The notes beneath the pieces are model-generated. The model saw only the letters and a list, made by a program, of their open reading frames with translations, was not told the origin of the DNA and did not search any database. From contig VRVR01000003.1 of assembly GCA_009859145.1 (NCBI GenBank), positions 372,001-436,000 of the forward strand: 64,000 nt of DNA, read 5' to 3'. Position numbers and translations under genes: made by a program. Shown here piece by piece: positions 39,555 to 49,119 of the stretch; the first letter of the stretch is position 1; each line of letters opens with the position of its first letter. The stretch is from Andalucia godoyi (lineage: Eukaryota; Discoba; Jakobea; Jakobida; Andaluciidae).

Positions 39555-40523
39555 TTAAGCAAGCGTGTTCGGATCGCACTCGCAGTTGGCCAGTTGCGGC
39601 TGGCTTTCAATCACTGCTACGAGATTTTGGAGCTTGTGTGCTTCGAAGGGAACAGAGATGTAGCAAGCAAGATCGAGAAGCTTGCATTCCTTTGAAACGT
39701 CATAGAAGCATCCGCGACCGTTTTGCAGATCAAACAGCGGCACAAGATCCTTTGCGTCTGCAAACATGCGCAACTTTTCATTGTAGGTGAGCGGAAGGCC
39801 CTTTCGCTGTTGGTACCTGAAGGTGCCCGGTGCAGAGAATGTTACTCCTTCCACATCAAACTTCTTGGACACCATTGCGGCCATTCCTCCTCCAAGGGAA
39901 TGGCCCGTGACCTTCACTTCTCTTCCCGGGAAATCCTTCATGATCTGCTCCATCATGCGGGCGGAACCCTCGTAATAGTCAAAAGCAGGAGTCTTCCGGA
40001 ACTGATCCCACAAATCCCACACATCCTCCGTGTTGAATTGATGGTAATCCGGGCACGTCATCGTCAGATCCTTGAGATTGGACGGGATCCAGGCCTTGAT
40101 ATCTGCCCACACGTCGCGAATCGACGCGGTTCCGGGGAATCCAACGTACAAGAGATTCGGAAACTGGGCATCTTCAAACACGTACGCATAATACTTGGTC
40201 GGCGAGTCCACATACTTCTTGTCCTTCATGTCCGCAGGCTTGAACTCTTGGTTTCCGTCATACGAAGCAAGCGAGAGATCCGTCATCAAAAGAACAAATC
40301 CACGATCGTTGGTTTCACGCTCCTTTTGCGCGCCAAACATCGAAGAATTCACCAAATAATGCTCCATCGTTGCTCCAATATTCGGACCAATCGCAACGAG
40401 ATCGTGGCGCTCCGTAATCTGGAGCTCTGAATCGTGGTAGTACGACGCAGACAGTCGAATACGCTTCGCATTGACCAAAGAAGCCACCACAAATAAAAGA
40501 CACACAATGAATGTTTTCCGCAT
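39555..40523 (-). CDS. Secreted class 3 lipase-like alpha/beta hydrolase
   Basis: A signal peptide opens the protein (MRKTFIVCLLFVVASLVNA, cut likely after residue 19), so it enters the secretory pathway. The lipase nucleophile elbow GHSLGGG (Ser about 208) is followed by MAAMVSKKFDVEGVTFSAPG, as in class 3 (fungal-type) lipases. Before it, YVGFPGTASIRDVWADI holds the oxyanion-hole strand, close to the fGT..DW pattern. A candidate catalytic Asp is in DAKDLVPLF and a His in FEAHKLQNL. Length 322 aa fits. Substrate (triglyceride, phospholipid or other ester) cannot be read. Six Cys near the C-terminus suggest disulfides. Single exon, convergent with EI24. Confidence 0.88.
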   Translation of the reverse strand: MRKTFIVCLLFVVASLVNAKRIRLSASYYHDSELQITERHDLVAIGPNIGATMEHYLVNSSMFGAQKERETNDRGFVLLMTDLSLASYDGNQEFKPADMKDKKYVDSPTKYYAYVFEDAQFPNLLYVGFPGTASIRDVWADIKAWIPSNLKDLTMTCPDYHQFNTEDVWDLWDQFRKTPAFDYYEGSARMMEQIMKDFPGREVKVTGHSLGGGMAAMVSKKFDVEGVTFSAPGTFRYQQRKGLPLTYNEKLRMFADAKDLVPLFDLQNGRGCFYDVSKECKLLDLACYISVPFEAHKLQNLVAVIESQPQLANCECDPNTLA

Positions 40524-41244
40524 GTTTTATCTCCCGCTTTTCTCTTTTCTCCGGAAACCTCGGGTTGGAATCCTATGCACAAATGTTCGAAATTCAATAG
40601 GAGGAAGCAAGCAGAGAGGAGGGGAGGGGCGAAAAAGAAGAAAAAGAATATCCTAAATGTTCTTTTATAACATTAAAACAAAATATATAACATTAAAATA
40701 ATAATAAAAAATAGCGAGTAAAATGACTGGCTTTTAAATGCGCAACCGTCGGGTGGCTTGCAGGTACTGGGCTGACGAGGAATTCCCTTGGAGGTGTGCA
40801 GAGCTGTCTTGCACCATCAACATCCAATTCGAATGAAAAGAAATTCCCGACTTGACTACGGTAGGAAAGTCGTATTGTTTGGTGGTTAATGTTGATGTGC
40901 AAAAGAGCCAACCGTTGGGAAAGCGAACACAGCTTGGTGGGTTGATAATGATGTGATGGTCATCGTAGTCCTTCAAACCCGAGGGGACATTGGGATTTTG
41001 GGAGGTCCGTACTAAAAGATTGAAGAAGACGCTAGACTGCGAATAGACAACATAGTACCGAATACAATCGGGGGAACTTTTCATTTGAGAAGCGGGAATA
41101 TCTAATCGAGTAACACAAAAGCGTACTGCATAGGACTGAGAGATCTGGGAGTATTGGGAGTTCTGGACTGGGCTCGCTTGTGATATATTTTCTGCACAAC
41201 GAGGTTTTAGTTGAGACGCTTCTACACAGAAAGGGCGCACGGAG
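40524..41244. promoter_or_regulatory. Divergent promoter region, lipase / TTLL, with an uncertain antisense frame
   Basis: About 720 bases between divergent starts. The left part is A/T-rich with a run of AATATATAACATTAAAA-like sequence near 40665-40700. The right part carries an open frame on the minus strand, listed separately. Confidence 0.35.
40734..41084 (-). CDS. Hypothetical protein, doubtful
   Basis: A 116-codon frame from an ATG at 41084. The composition is protein-like (CVRFPNGWLFCTSTLTTK; SGISFHSNWMLMV) and not low complexity. The frame stays open upstream past 41245 into the antisense of TTLL. I recognise nothing in it. It may be a small gene, a last exon, or chance. Confidence 0.25.
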   Translation of the reverse strand: MKSSPDCIRYYVVYSQSSVFFNLLVRTSQNPNVPSGLKDYDDHHIIINPPSCVRFPNGWLFCTSTLTTKQYDFPTVVKSGISFHSNWMLMVQDSSAHLQGNSSSAQYLQATRRLRI

Positions 41245-44200
41245 ATGGCGTTTTTGAGCACAGGGCCACTTGGATCTTCGTTTGAACCACTACCACAGGA
41301 GCAGGAGCAAGAACCACACCAGCAGTTGTTGTCACTTGTTCCTGGTCCGTTGTTTCGGTATGTTGATTTCACGCCGATTTCGAAAGCAGAGTATGATAAT
41401 CCGTCTATTCGAAAGCGGAATAGCACGATTGATTCGCGAAGAGATGCGCAGTCGAGGTTCTCTCCAGAGCCCGTAATGACCTTTCGGTTGCACAAGAATG
41501 AGATCAAGCTTATTCGTTCTACTTTGGAAGCGCATGGGTTCTTGTCTGTTTCGAAAATGCAAAACAAAAAGGCTGGTGCTGAGGATAAGAAAAGAGGTCA
41601 AGGATCGCTGCCGGTTGGTACCAGTGGGGAAGGGTGTTGGGATTGGAACGTCATGTGGACGGTGTCGCATCTAAAGCCGTATTCGTTGCAGTCCATGCTT
41701 CGATTTCAAAAGGTGAACCACTTTCCGCGGACGTACGAAGCGACTCGAAAGGACAAGCTGTATCGAAACGTGCACAGAATGCAGCAGTTGCATGGGCGCT
41801 CGTTTGACTTTATTCCCAAAACGTTCATCCTGCCTGCGGAAATCAACAACTTCTACGAGGAATTCGCAAAGCTCACGGGTGCTCAGCAGGGATTTTCAAC
41901 GTCTGCGCTGATGCATGGCTCGCCGTCCCGGCGGTTCCGAGACCGGGAACTCGAGCATATGCGGGCTGCCTCGGACCCCTATCCAACTTGGATATGCAAG
42001 CCGTGGGCATCGTCACAAGGAAAGGGGATCTTTCTTGTCAATGATCCTGATTCTATTCCGTCAGACCTTCAATGCATTGTTTCACGGTACGTATCGAATC
42101 CCTTGCTGATCGACGGGTTCAAGTTTGATTTGCGAATCTACGTCGCAGTCACGTCATACGAGCCCTTGCGCATCTACGTCCACGAGGATGGGCTCGCAAG
42201 GTTTGCGACGACTCCATACAGACACCATCCCAGAAATCTCGGCGCCCTGCGAATGCATCTTACAAATTATTCCATCAACAAGAGTGCAGATACGTTTGTT
42301 CAAAATACAGATCCGGACGTGGATAATGTAGGAAATAAGTGGTCCTTGCGAGCATTGTTAGAACACTTGCATGACAAGGGATTCGATGATGCTCAGATTT
42401 TCACTGATATAGTGGACATCATCGTCAAGACAATTCTGTCGATTGAGACGCATGTTGGAGTGGCGACGAGAATGTTTCAGCCGCACCGCGGCAATTGTTT
42501 TGAATTATTTGGATTTGATATCATGATCGACGACACTCTCAAACCATGGCTGATGGAAGTGAATCTCAGTCCGTCGCTGGCATGCGAATCGCCGTTGGAT
42601 CTCCGCATCAAGTCTCGTGTGATATCGGATCTGTTCAACTTGGCATGTATTCGCAAAGTCGATCGCGCTTCCGAAATGGATCGTGAACGCGGCAGCTTGG
42701 CTTCTGGCGCAGCTCCGCCTAGAAAGCTGCACTCTTCTAGCGGACGACGACCGACGACGAATTCTTCTCCTGTTCGACGGCAACGAATACCAGGTGCGCA
42801 AACTTTTGAAGAATACACTGCTGACTTGCAAGTGGAGGAGAGACGGATTCTGAGGGAGAGCATTGACGAATATCAGAGAAGAGGAGGATTCTTGAGAGTG
42901 TATCCTTCCGATGGAACACAAATCTACAACAACTACTTTGAAATGCGCCGGCCGCTAAATGATCTCCTTCACGATCGGTTGATCACGCTGGAAAAACTAA
43001 TGTATCCTGTTCAAAGCCGATTGAGCATGCTTGATGCCGAAAAAGACTCTGACAGTGACAGTGATGGCGGTGGGGGTGGCGGTAGCGTCGACGGAAGTGA
43101 TCACAGCGACTCCGGTTGCGAGGAAAACTGTCCGTCTCCGACTGTGCGCCGCAACAATGCCCAACGAGCTACTTCATTTTCACTCACGCCATCCCGTCCT
43201 GGATGCGATCCGATTTCCCCTGGGGCGGCGCAACCCGCTCTGGCATTCCAACGAAGTCCGCGAATGCTGCATTCCTCAGCCACTGTTCGCAGCGGCAATT
43301 CTATCGTGCAGTGCGAGACCTCGGAAGAAATCATTGATAATTCGTTGCCGTCGTCGCACGAAGCCTCCGTGGCTTCCTTGTCTGCGGCGAAAAGCAGTGA
43401 TTCAGCCGTGCAACACCGGCATGATGGCATTCGGGATTTCACGGAAAAGATTGAGCAGTTCGCAGGATCGTTCTCCCATGCGGATGGATCGCCCCGAGCA
43501 ATCCTAGCAATTTCGCAGAATGGGTTCCAGCCAAATGCTCCGAAGATGGTGATGAATCAGACGTTTTGGAAATCCTCCTCGGTGTCTGCGAATTCCAGAC
43601 ACCACACAAGTCTTGCTGCTGGTTCGTATCATGACGTTACTGCTGCTGGTTCGCGCGACCCGTTTGGAAAATCATTTGTTCCGGAAGCGTCACTGCCCGT
43701 TTCGTCAAAGCCTGGTTCTTCCTATTCGCCAACAAGAACCGGAAGTCCTTCCCGTAATGCCGCAGGTCGATCTGCTCCGCATTCCGGTTCTCTGCTGAAG
43801 GACTCCCCATATGCGTCTCCTGTTGTTACAATGTCGGCCGCTGACAGGAGTTTGTCTTCCCGCATGTCACGACGTTCGAATTACTTGACTCGTGCGCCCC
43901 AGCTCTCTTCGAAGATCCAAGAGATGAGATCGCGGGATCTGCTGGGGAAGCGATCTCAGAGTGCAGGGGCCACTGCTTCGTCAACTGCTGTTCCGTCGTT
44001 TTCCTCTGCTTCACCACAGGAGCAAGTCATCAGACCGCGGGCCGCAACTCCGTCAACGTCAGCGGCTGTGCGACAAGTGCATGTCTCCAAGTCGCTCCCT
44101 GTGACAACAGTCTCATCATCACCACCACCACCACCAACAGCAACCTCGAATGATGTGGATGGCTCCTCTGGCTTTTCGAGAACTCCATGTGCGAGCTTCA

Positions 44201-44262
44201 TGCCACGATCTCCGGGACCCGTTCCTCGAAAGACACTCATTCCGCGATCTGGCTTGCGCTGA
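41245..44262 (+). CDS. Tubulin tyrosine ligase-like (TTLL) glutamylase
   Basis: TTLL enzymes add glutamate or glycine chains to tubulin tails, especially in axonemes. The ATP-grasp domain spans residues ~130-480: WNVMWTVSHLKPYSLQ, INHFPRTYE-type text (VNHFPRTYEATRKD), then TWICKPWASSQGKGIFL (about 252), DGFKFDLRIYVAVTSYEPLR, LTNYSINK, CFELFGFDIMIDDTLKPWL and MEVNLSPSLAC (about 438). The order and MEVNLSPSL are typical of TTLL4/TTLL5-like polyglutamylases. The C-terminal ~500 residues are Ser-rich with an acidic, Gly-rich patch (~595-620) and basic stretches, perhaps binding microtubules. Single exon. Polyglutamylase rather than glycylase is inferred. Confidence 0.92.
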   Translation: MAFLSTGPLGSSFEPLPQEQEQEPHQQLLSLVPGPLFRYVDFTPISKAEYDNPSIRKRNSTIDSRRDAQSRFSPEPVMTFRLHKNEIKLIRSTLEAHGFLSVSKMQNKKAGAEDKKRGQGSLPVGTSGEGCWDWNVMWTVSHLKPYSLQSMLRFQKVNHFPRTYEATRKDKLYRNVHRMQQLHGRSFDFIPKTFILPAEINNFYEEFAKLTGAQQGFSTSALMHGSPSRRFRDRELEHMRAASDPYPTWICKPWASSQGKGIFLVNDPDSIPSDLQCIVSRYVSNPLLIDGFKFDLRIYVAVTSYEPLRIYVHEDGLARFATTPYRHHPRNLGALRMHLTNYSINKSADTFVQNTDPDVDNVGNKWSLRALLEHLHDKGFDDAQIFTDIVDIIVKTILSIETHVGVATRMFQPHRGNCFELFGFDIMIDDTLKPWLMEVNLSPSLACESPLDLRIKSRVISDLFNLACIRKVDRASEMDRERGSLASGAAPPRKLHSSSGRRPTTNSSPVRRQRIPGAQTFEEYTADLQVEERRILRESIDEYQRRGGFLRVYPSDGTQIYNNYFEMRRPLNDLLHDRLITLEKLMYPVQSRLSMLDAEKDSDSDSDGGGGGGSVDGSDHSDSGCEENCPSPTVRRNNAQRATSFSLTPSRPGCDPISPGAAQPALAFQRSPRMLHSSATVRSGNSIVQCETSEEIIDNSLPSSHEASVASLSAAKSSDSAVQHRHDGIRDFTEKIEQFAGSFSHADGSPRAILAISQNGFQPNAPKMVMNQTFWKSSSVSANSRHHTSLAAGSYHDVTAAGSRDPFGKSFVPEASLPVSSKPGSSYSPTRTGSPSRNAAGRSAPHSGSLLKDSPYASPVVTMSAADRSLSSRMSRRSNYLTRAPQLSSKIQEMRSRDLLGKRSQSAGATASSTAVPSFSSASPQEQVIRPRAATPSTSAAVRQVHVSKSLPVTTVSSSPPPPPTATSNDVDGSSGFSRTPCASFMPRSPGPVPRKTLIPRSGLR

Positions 44263-44501
<239 letters not shown>

Positions 44502-45899
44502 TCAGTCTACCCCGAGACCGTCAAGAGCGGTGAAATCGGCGTATGAAGTGCAGCTTGTTACAGCGCCCGGCGTCGTGGCAGTCGAGCAACAGCCTAGCAA
44601 TGCAGACGCGATGCACATTCCACAAAGCTTCACTGGGGTTGCGCCTTTCCAGAAGAACAAAAAATCAGGATCCGACACCTCTGCGGTCGGTAGGAACACC
44701 GTTACACAAAACGGTTGGACAATATTGAACGCGGCAGCCTTGGAATTGCTGCTGTCGAGCGCAGGCGGAACCTCCGCGTAAGACGAGTCGACAGAGATGG
44801 AGCGAGTTCGGACAATGACACTCTCGTCAAACATACCGCGCTCTTGACTCGGATGCAGCAAGTCTGTACTGGACGTGCTGTTGGCGGCACTCGCGCGGCT
44901 CGAGATCGAACAAAAAGAATACGAGGTCTCTTGGTCCACTGACCGCTCGGTCGTTGGCCTTGAGAGTCCCGAGCCATCCACTACGCAAATAGAGCCACTC
45001 GCGTAAATGTCAGACTGCTGGATCCACAAACTGTCCAGGTTGGACTTTAAGTTTGAGCGTAAACTGTGCGGCTCTGCAGCCAGCTCTGGCATGTCGGTGT
45101 CATCACGGTGCTTTGCGTGAGGCTGAGAGGGATCAAACGTATTCGCGATGAAGGCCTTTTGTATGTGGTCCGGCATCTGAACCGAGAGGCGCAAAGACTT
45201 GGTGCGGATCGACTCGGCCATTACAACGGCGGATAGATGCCCGCAGACAACACGAATGCAGCCCAATCGCAGCCCGTACATATCAAACGTCTGCGTAGAA
45301 TCCGGAAGCACTTCAAACACGTCCACAACATCGCGTTCTTCAAAGGCGTATACTTCATCGATGAACACACCGGCGGGGCACTTGAATTTTTGTCCAGCAA
45401 GGGTTGTGTGATTCAGCACGTTCGGCGGCACCTCTGCGCTGCAAAAGGCAACAGAGTTTTGCAAGCTGCGACCGGAAACATCATCGAATGTGGACGCACC
45501 ACCTCCCTGGCACTCCGTTGCATTGCTGCATGAATCGTCATGCTCATACACTCCACCGCAACAAGGACCGACGGCGGGTGGAGAGCGCGACGAAACATTG
45601 CCGGCTCTTCGCGATCGCGAACACGACACTATCGCAATTTTCCGATATTCCACATGGAGGAAAAGTCGAAACGCAGTGTTATTTCGCATTTCAACAGATA
45701 ACGTTCCTTCGCGCCGCGGCAGCTGCGGTACCAATCGACAACTCGAACGCATTGAGGCCATTAATAGGTAGTCATGAAGCTTCTTCGATACTTTAGGTCG
45801 CGACGCTCCTGCTGTGATGCCGTCGTTGGCGCGCTCGGGAGAAACTGGAACCGACGCCAGGTTCCCGTGAATCCCTGATTTTGATGCGCCGCAGCCCAT
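44502..45899 (-). CDS. Orphan protein with N-terminal acylation signal (MGCGASKS)
   Basis: I do not recognise a family. I chose the ATG at 45899, 11 codons inside the open frame, because it creates MGCGASKS. That is an exact N-myristoylation context (Gly2, Ser6, Lys7) with Cys3 available for palmitoylation, so membrane attachment is likely. The result is 465 aa. An ordered part around residues 75-270 has beta-strand-like text (GTLSVEMRNNTAFRLFLHVEY; FEVLPDSTQTFDMYGLRLGCIRVVCGHL). A Ser-rich region follows (residues 300-390), and a hydrophobic, Cys-containing end contains FCVTVFLPTAE and MCIASALLGCCST. Codon use and composition look genuine. No neighbour suggests its role. Confidence 0.65.
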   Translation of the reverse strand: MGCGASKSGIHGNLASVPVSPERANDGITAGASRPKVSKKLHDYLLMASMRSSCRLVPQLPRREGTLSVEMRNNTAFRLFLHVEYRKIAIVSCSRSRRAGNVSSRSPPAVGPCCGGVYEHDDSCSNATECQGGGASTFDDVSGRSLQNSVAFCSAEVPPNVLNHTTLAGQKFKCPAGVFIDEVYAFEERDVVDVFEVLPDSTQTFDMYGLRLGCIRVVCGHLSAVVMAESIRTKSLRLSVQMPDHIQKAFIANTFDPSQPHAKHRDDTDMPELAAEPHSLRSNLKSNLDSLWIQQSDIYASGSICVVDGSGLSRPTTERSVDQETSYSFCSISSRASAANSTSSTDLLHPSQERGMFDESVIVRTRSISVDSSYAEVPPALDSSNSKAAAFNIVQPFCVTVFLPTAEVSDPDFLFFWKGATPVKLCGMCIASALLGCCSTATTPGAVTSCTSYADFTALDGLGVD

Positions 45900-46489
45900 G
45901 GTCTTTTTATAATTTGCTGTACCAGCAGACAAATATTCAGAGAAGGAACAAACCTGTTCGTGTGCGTGTACTACTGCTTATTCTTACTATTCTTCCCGGT
46001 GAATTGAACTAGTAACAGGGAGCAGCGAGCCAGACAAGAAGATTCCGAGAGAAAAGACGAACGTAAGCCCGTTTTGTGAAGTGCTTTCGACAAGAGAAAA
46101 CTCGCCCCGAGGACAAAAAGAGACTTGTGAAAACGTTTCGAGAGCAAGCAATGCCTGTCGGTCCCTTCCACGTCGAAGCAAACGGAGCAAACGTGTCTTT
46201 GCAGCTGGACAAACCTCCGTGCACGTACACATGCAATAGATCCGTAGCGCTGCCCGAATAGCTACTGCTCGCATTCACGATTCCAACTCACTCGATTTGG
46301 CTGTGGACTGGAAACATCATATCATCAGTCGAGGCTGCCGGCGCTGGAAGCCCATGCAGTCAAGACAGCCTGGCAAGCAGATGCAAGTGGACTTGACCCC
46401 ATTCAGACAAACTATTCCATTCAAAGGCGTTTTGATGTCCTACAGACCTGCACGGCTGTGTGCTTTGTGTACCAATCATCGGTTTTTTT
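45900..46489. other. Upstream region of the MGCGASKS gene
   Basis: 590 bases without a frame I can support; presumably includes the promoter of the minus-strand gene. No RNA gene or element is recognised. Confidence 0.4.
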
Positions 46490-47035
46490 GAACGCCAAAC
46501 AATACGATTTTCTTACCGTTGTCACGTCTAGTATTTCTTTCATTCTGTTTTTTTCTGTTTGTTCGTTTTTTTAATAATCGAACCCTCAAGCAGACAAAGC
46601 ATCTCATGGCTCCAGAGAGGGATCTTCCCAGCAAACGCAACCCGGCCATGCTCGAAGATGCCGAAACCCAAGAAACCTGTTGATCCCTCTCATCGCACTT
46701 GCTGAGCAGAGCGGATGATCATCTAATCACGAAAGATGTGATCGAATTGCGTTCGGAATGCGCCTTTCAAGTCAGAGAACAAGAAGAAGCAAGGGCAAAT
46801 GCGTCGTCAGGCGCAATGTGCAATACCGCCGACCACGTTCTGTTTTCCTCCAACATTCATCTTTGGAATGCTGAATCGAGTGGGGGGAATGTATGGTGGC
46901 TGCGATGACCCTTTGACTGCATGGAAGAGTTGGTGCTCGCCCCCTCAAATAAAAGCCAAACCTGTGGCTTGGTTCTGTCTTCAGTGACAGCTTAGACGAT
47001 GATGACCGATAATGATTCATGTTTTTGGCGAGCGG
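46490..47035. repeat. Dispersed repeat, copy 2
   Basis: This is the second copy of the element at 33578-34192, in the same orientation. The common + frame starts at ATG 46606, has the same in-frame TGA (46681-46683), reopens, and ends at TGA 46906-46908. Inside that frame I count six base differences from copy 1: three are synonymous, two change an amino acid and one turns the copy 1 stop TAG into TGG. The segment after the frame is identical to copy 1 for roughly 120 bases. Copy 2 lacks the ~50-base insertion found upstream in copy 1. Confidence 0.7.
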
Positions 47036-47065
47036 CTGAGGGCTTTCAACTTTCCCGGGAATGCG

Positions 47066-47099
47066 GAGAGAGAGAGAGAGAGAGAGAGGAGGAGGAGGA
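47066..47099. repeat. (GA)n(GGA)n run
   Basis: Purine repeat immediately after repeat copy 2 and before the 3' end of the CFAP73-like gene, directly visible. Confidence 0.85.
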
Positions 47100-47174
47100 A
47101 TTGATTAATTGCACAACAATTTCGTAAACTGGCTTTATCTCGTCTTGTTTTCTGCATATGTGCATCTTGCGCGA

Positions 47175-48170
47175 TTATGGCTTCTTTGGGGTGGTTTTGA
47201 CCAAGGCGGACGGAGTTGGAGATTTCGAGTTTGCGACGTCGGCGAGCTCTGCAGCACGCTGCTGGCTGATGGATGGAGTAGGCGTTGTGGACGTTGAGGA
47301 GGTCGACGTAGAAGTTGCGGATGGCCCCCAGGGCTTCCTGGCATCTGTCGCCACAATTGATCTGTAGTCTTCCAGGAAATTTCCAACTTGTGCCAGCTGT
47401 GCAATGACGTCCGACTCTTTTGCATTCAGATTCAGCACGGTAGATTTGCAAACACGCTGGAAGATGTTGTCGATCGACATCAAGCACGCACCCAGGGCAT
47501 ACATGTCTGATCGCAAGGTGTGCTGGGTAAGATCTGCATGCTGCTGCGCCAGCTTTGCCTTGTCCTGCTGCGATTCGAATCCTTTCTGTAAAACTTCGAT
47601 TCGCGTATTTTCGGAAAGAAGAGTGTTCAGCCGCAGCTTTCGAATCTTTTCGTACTCGTGCTCGGTCTGCGTAAGCCCGTCGTCCAGCTTCTTCTTCCTC
47701 GACACGAGATACTCTTCGGTCTTCTGCAGAATCGTGCATCTTTGCACCACATCCCTCAAATCGTTGAAATCCTCGTTGCGCGACCGAACGAACATTTCCA
47801 GATACTGATGGTACTTTCCGATCTTTGCGATTTCTTCCTCAGACTGTTTCTTCTCACTCAGCAAGTCGTTGTATTTCCCTCTAAGCTCGTCGACTTCTTT
47901 GACTCGGACTGCCGTTGCGACCATTTCTTCATTAATCTTTTTGAGCGCCCTTGCTCTCTTTGTCTCGTTATCACGAATAAACTTGTCATATTTGATGATG
48001 TTCTTCTGGAGCTCTTCTCTCTTTCCGTTCAACCACCGCTCTCGCTCTGCCATGGTTTCAATTCTGTGTTCTGTTTCCTTCCTCTTTTCTTCCAGCTCAC
48101 AATCCAGATCCTGCGCTTCCCTGCGCTTCTCCAAAAGCCGAGTCGACTCGGAAAAATGCAGTCCGTTCAT
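47175..48170 (-). CDS. CFAP73/CCDC42-family coiled-coil protein
   Basis: CFAP73 and CCDC42 relatives (DUF4200) are axonemal or basal-body coiled-coil proteins; CFAP73 belongs to the modifier of inner arms complex that controls inner dynein arms. The protein is almost wholly helical with heptads: LLEKRREAQDLDCELEEKR, then NIIKYDKFIRDNETKRARAL, which is the family's most typical block, then IGKYHQYLEMFV and VQRCTILQKTEEYLVSRKK. The last ~45 residues are Ser/Thr/Pro-rich. The first ATG in frame is at 48170 (331 aa). The frame is open for 13 more codons to a TGA, but only a TTG could start there, so an upstream coding exon is possible. Choosing between CFAP73 and CCDC42 needs a tree. Confidence 0.8.
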   Translation of the reverse strand: MNGLHFSESTRLLEKRREAQDLDCELEEKRKETEHRIETMAERERWLNGKREELQKNIIKYDKFIRDNETKRARALKKINEEMVATAVRVKEVDELRGKYNDLLSEKKQSEEEIAKIGKYHQYLEMFVRSRNEDFNDLRDVVQRCTILQKTEEYLVSRKKKLDDGLTQTEHEYEKIRKLRLNTLLSENTRIEVLQKGFESQQDKAKLAQQHADLTQHTLRSDMYALGACLMSIDNIFQRVCKSTVLNLNAKESDVIAQLAQVGNFLEDYRSIVATDARKPWGPSATSTSTSSTSTTPTPSISQQRAAELADVANSKSPTPSALVKTTPKKP

Positions 48171-48493
48171 TAATCGCTCTGCTTCATCCTTGTTTCTTTT
48201 ATCAGTCAACGATCGATTTTGCGGAATCGGCTTCTGTCATTCATTAAACACAGACCCAGAACAAAAAAAGAAAAAAAAGAAAGATAAATTTCAGATCATT
48301 CAAATAATTCCAAAAAACAAAAACAAAAATAAAAGACCTGGCAGTCAGCACGACCAACATGATGAAAGACGTTGTTGTTCTGAAACGCATACATGGAATG
48401 CTGAACTGTCAGCAGGTGGCTGTGGTAGTGGTTGTATTACTGCTGCTGTGAACGAAACTGATTTCTGCATCTTCTGCAAGCACGACGGTATTG

Positions 48494-48577
<84 letters not shown>

Positions 48578-49119
48578 TCGATCGATTGTGTGAATCTAAC
48601 GTGTATACGAAACACAGAAACAAGAATGACTTCAAACGATTGTCATCTTTATCAACGACTCCACACTTCCAAGCACCGTAGGGGGGAAATTGTGAGCTGT
48701 TGTAAGGGGATACCCACTCCCTATGAATCTGCTTGGACCAACTGTTCCGAAAGCCCACAACGCTCCTCTTCCTTTTCCGGAAGAGGTCGTTTCGCCAAAA
48801 TGTCAGGTCAGCGTTGAATTTGCGACTCGGGGATAATTGGATTGAAAAATCGAATATCGGAGCCACAGAAGAAACTTGCAAGTTGCATCTGGACAAACGG
48901 CCAGCAGACATAGACAAGTACGCAGAGAGTATTTTTTTTAATAAAATAATTTCTTAAATTGGGTTTTGGTTTTTTTTTTGGTTTTTTCTCTCTTGGTTTT
49001 CGTTCTTTTAAATTGTTGTTGTTTTCACGCTCCCTTGGTTGATAATTTCCAATCCTCGCTTCTTACTTGCTTGGTCGAGATTTTTCCTCCCGAAAGTGCA
49101 GCAGCAACGAGGATTGATC
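48171..49119. promoter_or_regulatory. Divergent region between CFAP73-like and EF-hand genes
   Basis: About 950 bases with a CT tract (48497-48578) and A/T-rich ends. No supportable coding frame; several apparent frames are products of the CT repeat. Confidence 0.4.
48497..48578. repeat. (CT)n microsatellite, ~75-80 bases
   Basis: Pure CT dinucleotides on the + strand (GA on the minus strand), directly visible. Confidence 0.95.

Noticed and set aside
45900-46300. Cys-rich minus-strand frames near 45990-46280
   Set aside because: Two overlapping frames in the same strand with no conserved pattern; likely upstream region of the MGCGASKS gene.
48171-48209. TTG start for the CFAP73-like protein
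   Set aside because: Eukaryotic genes rarely start with TTG; the first ATG at 48170 or an upstream exon is more likely.
48497-48578. Arg-Glu and Ser-Leu repeat frames across the CT tract
   Set aside because: They are repeat translations in every frame, with no flanking coding signal.
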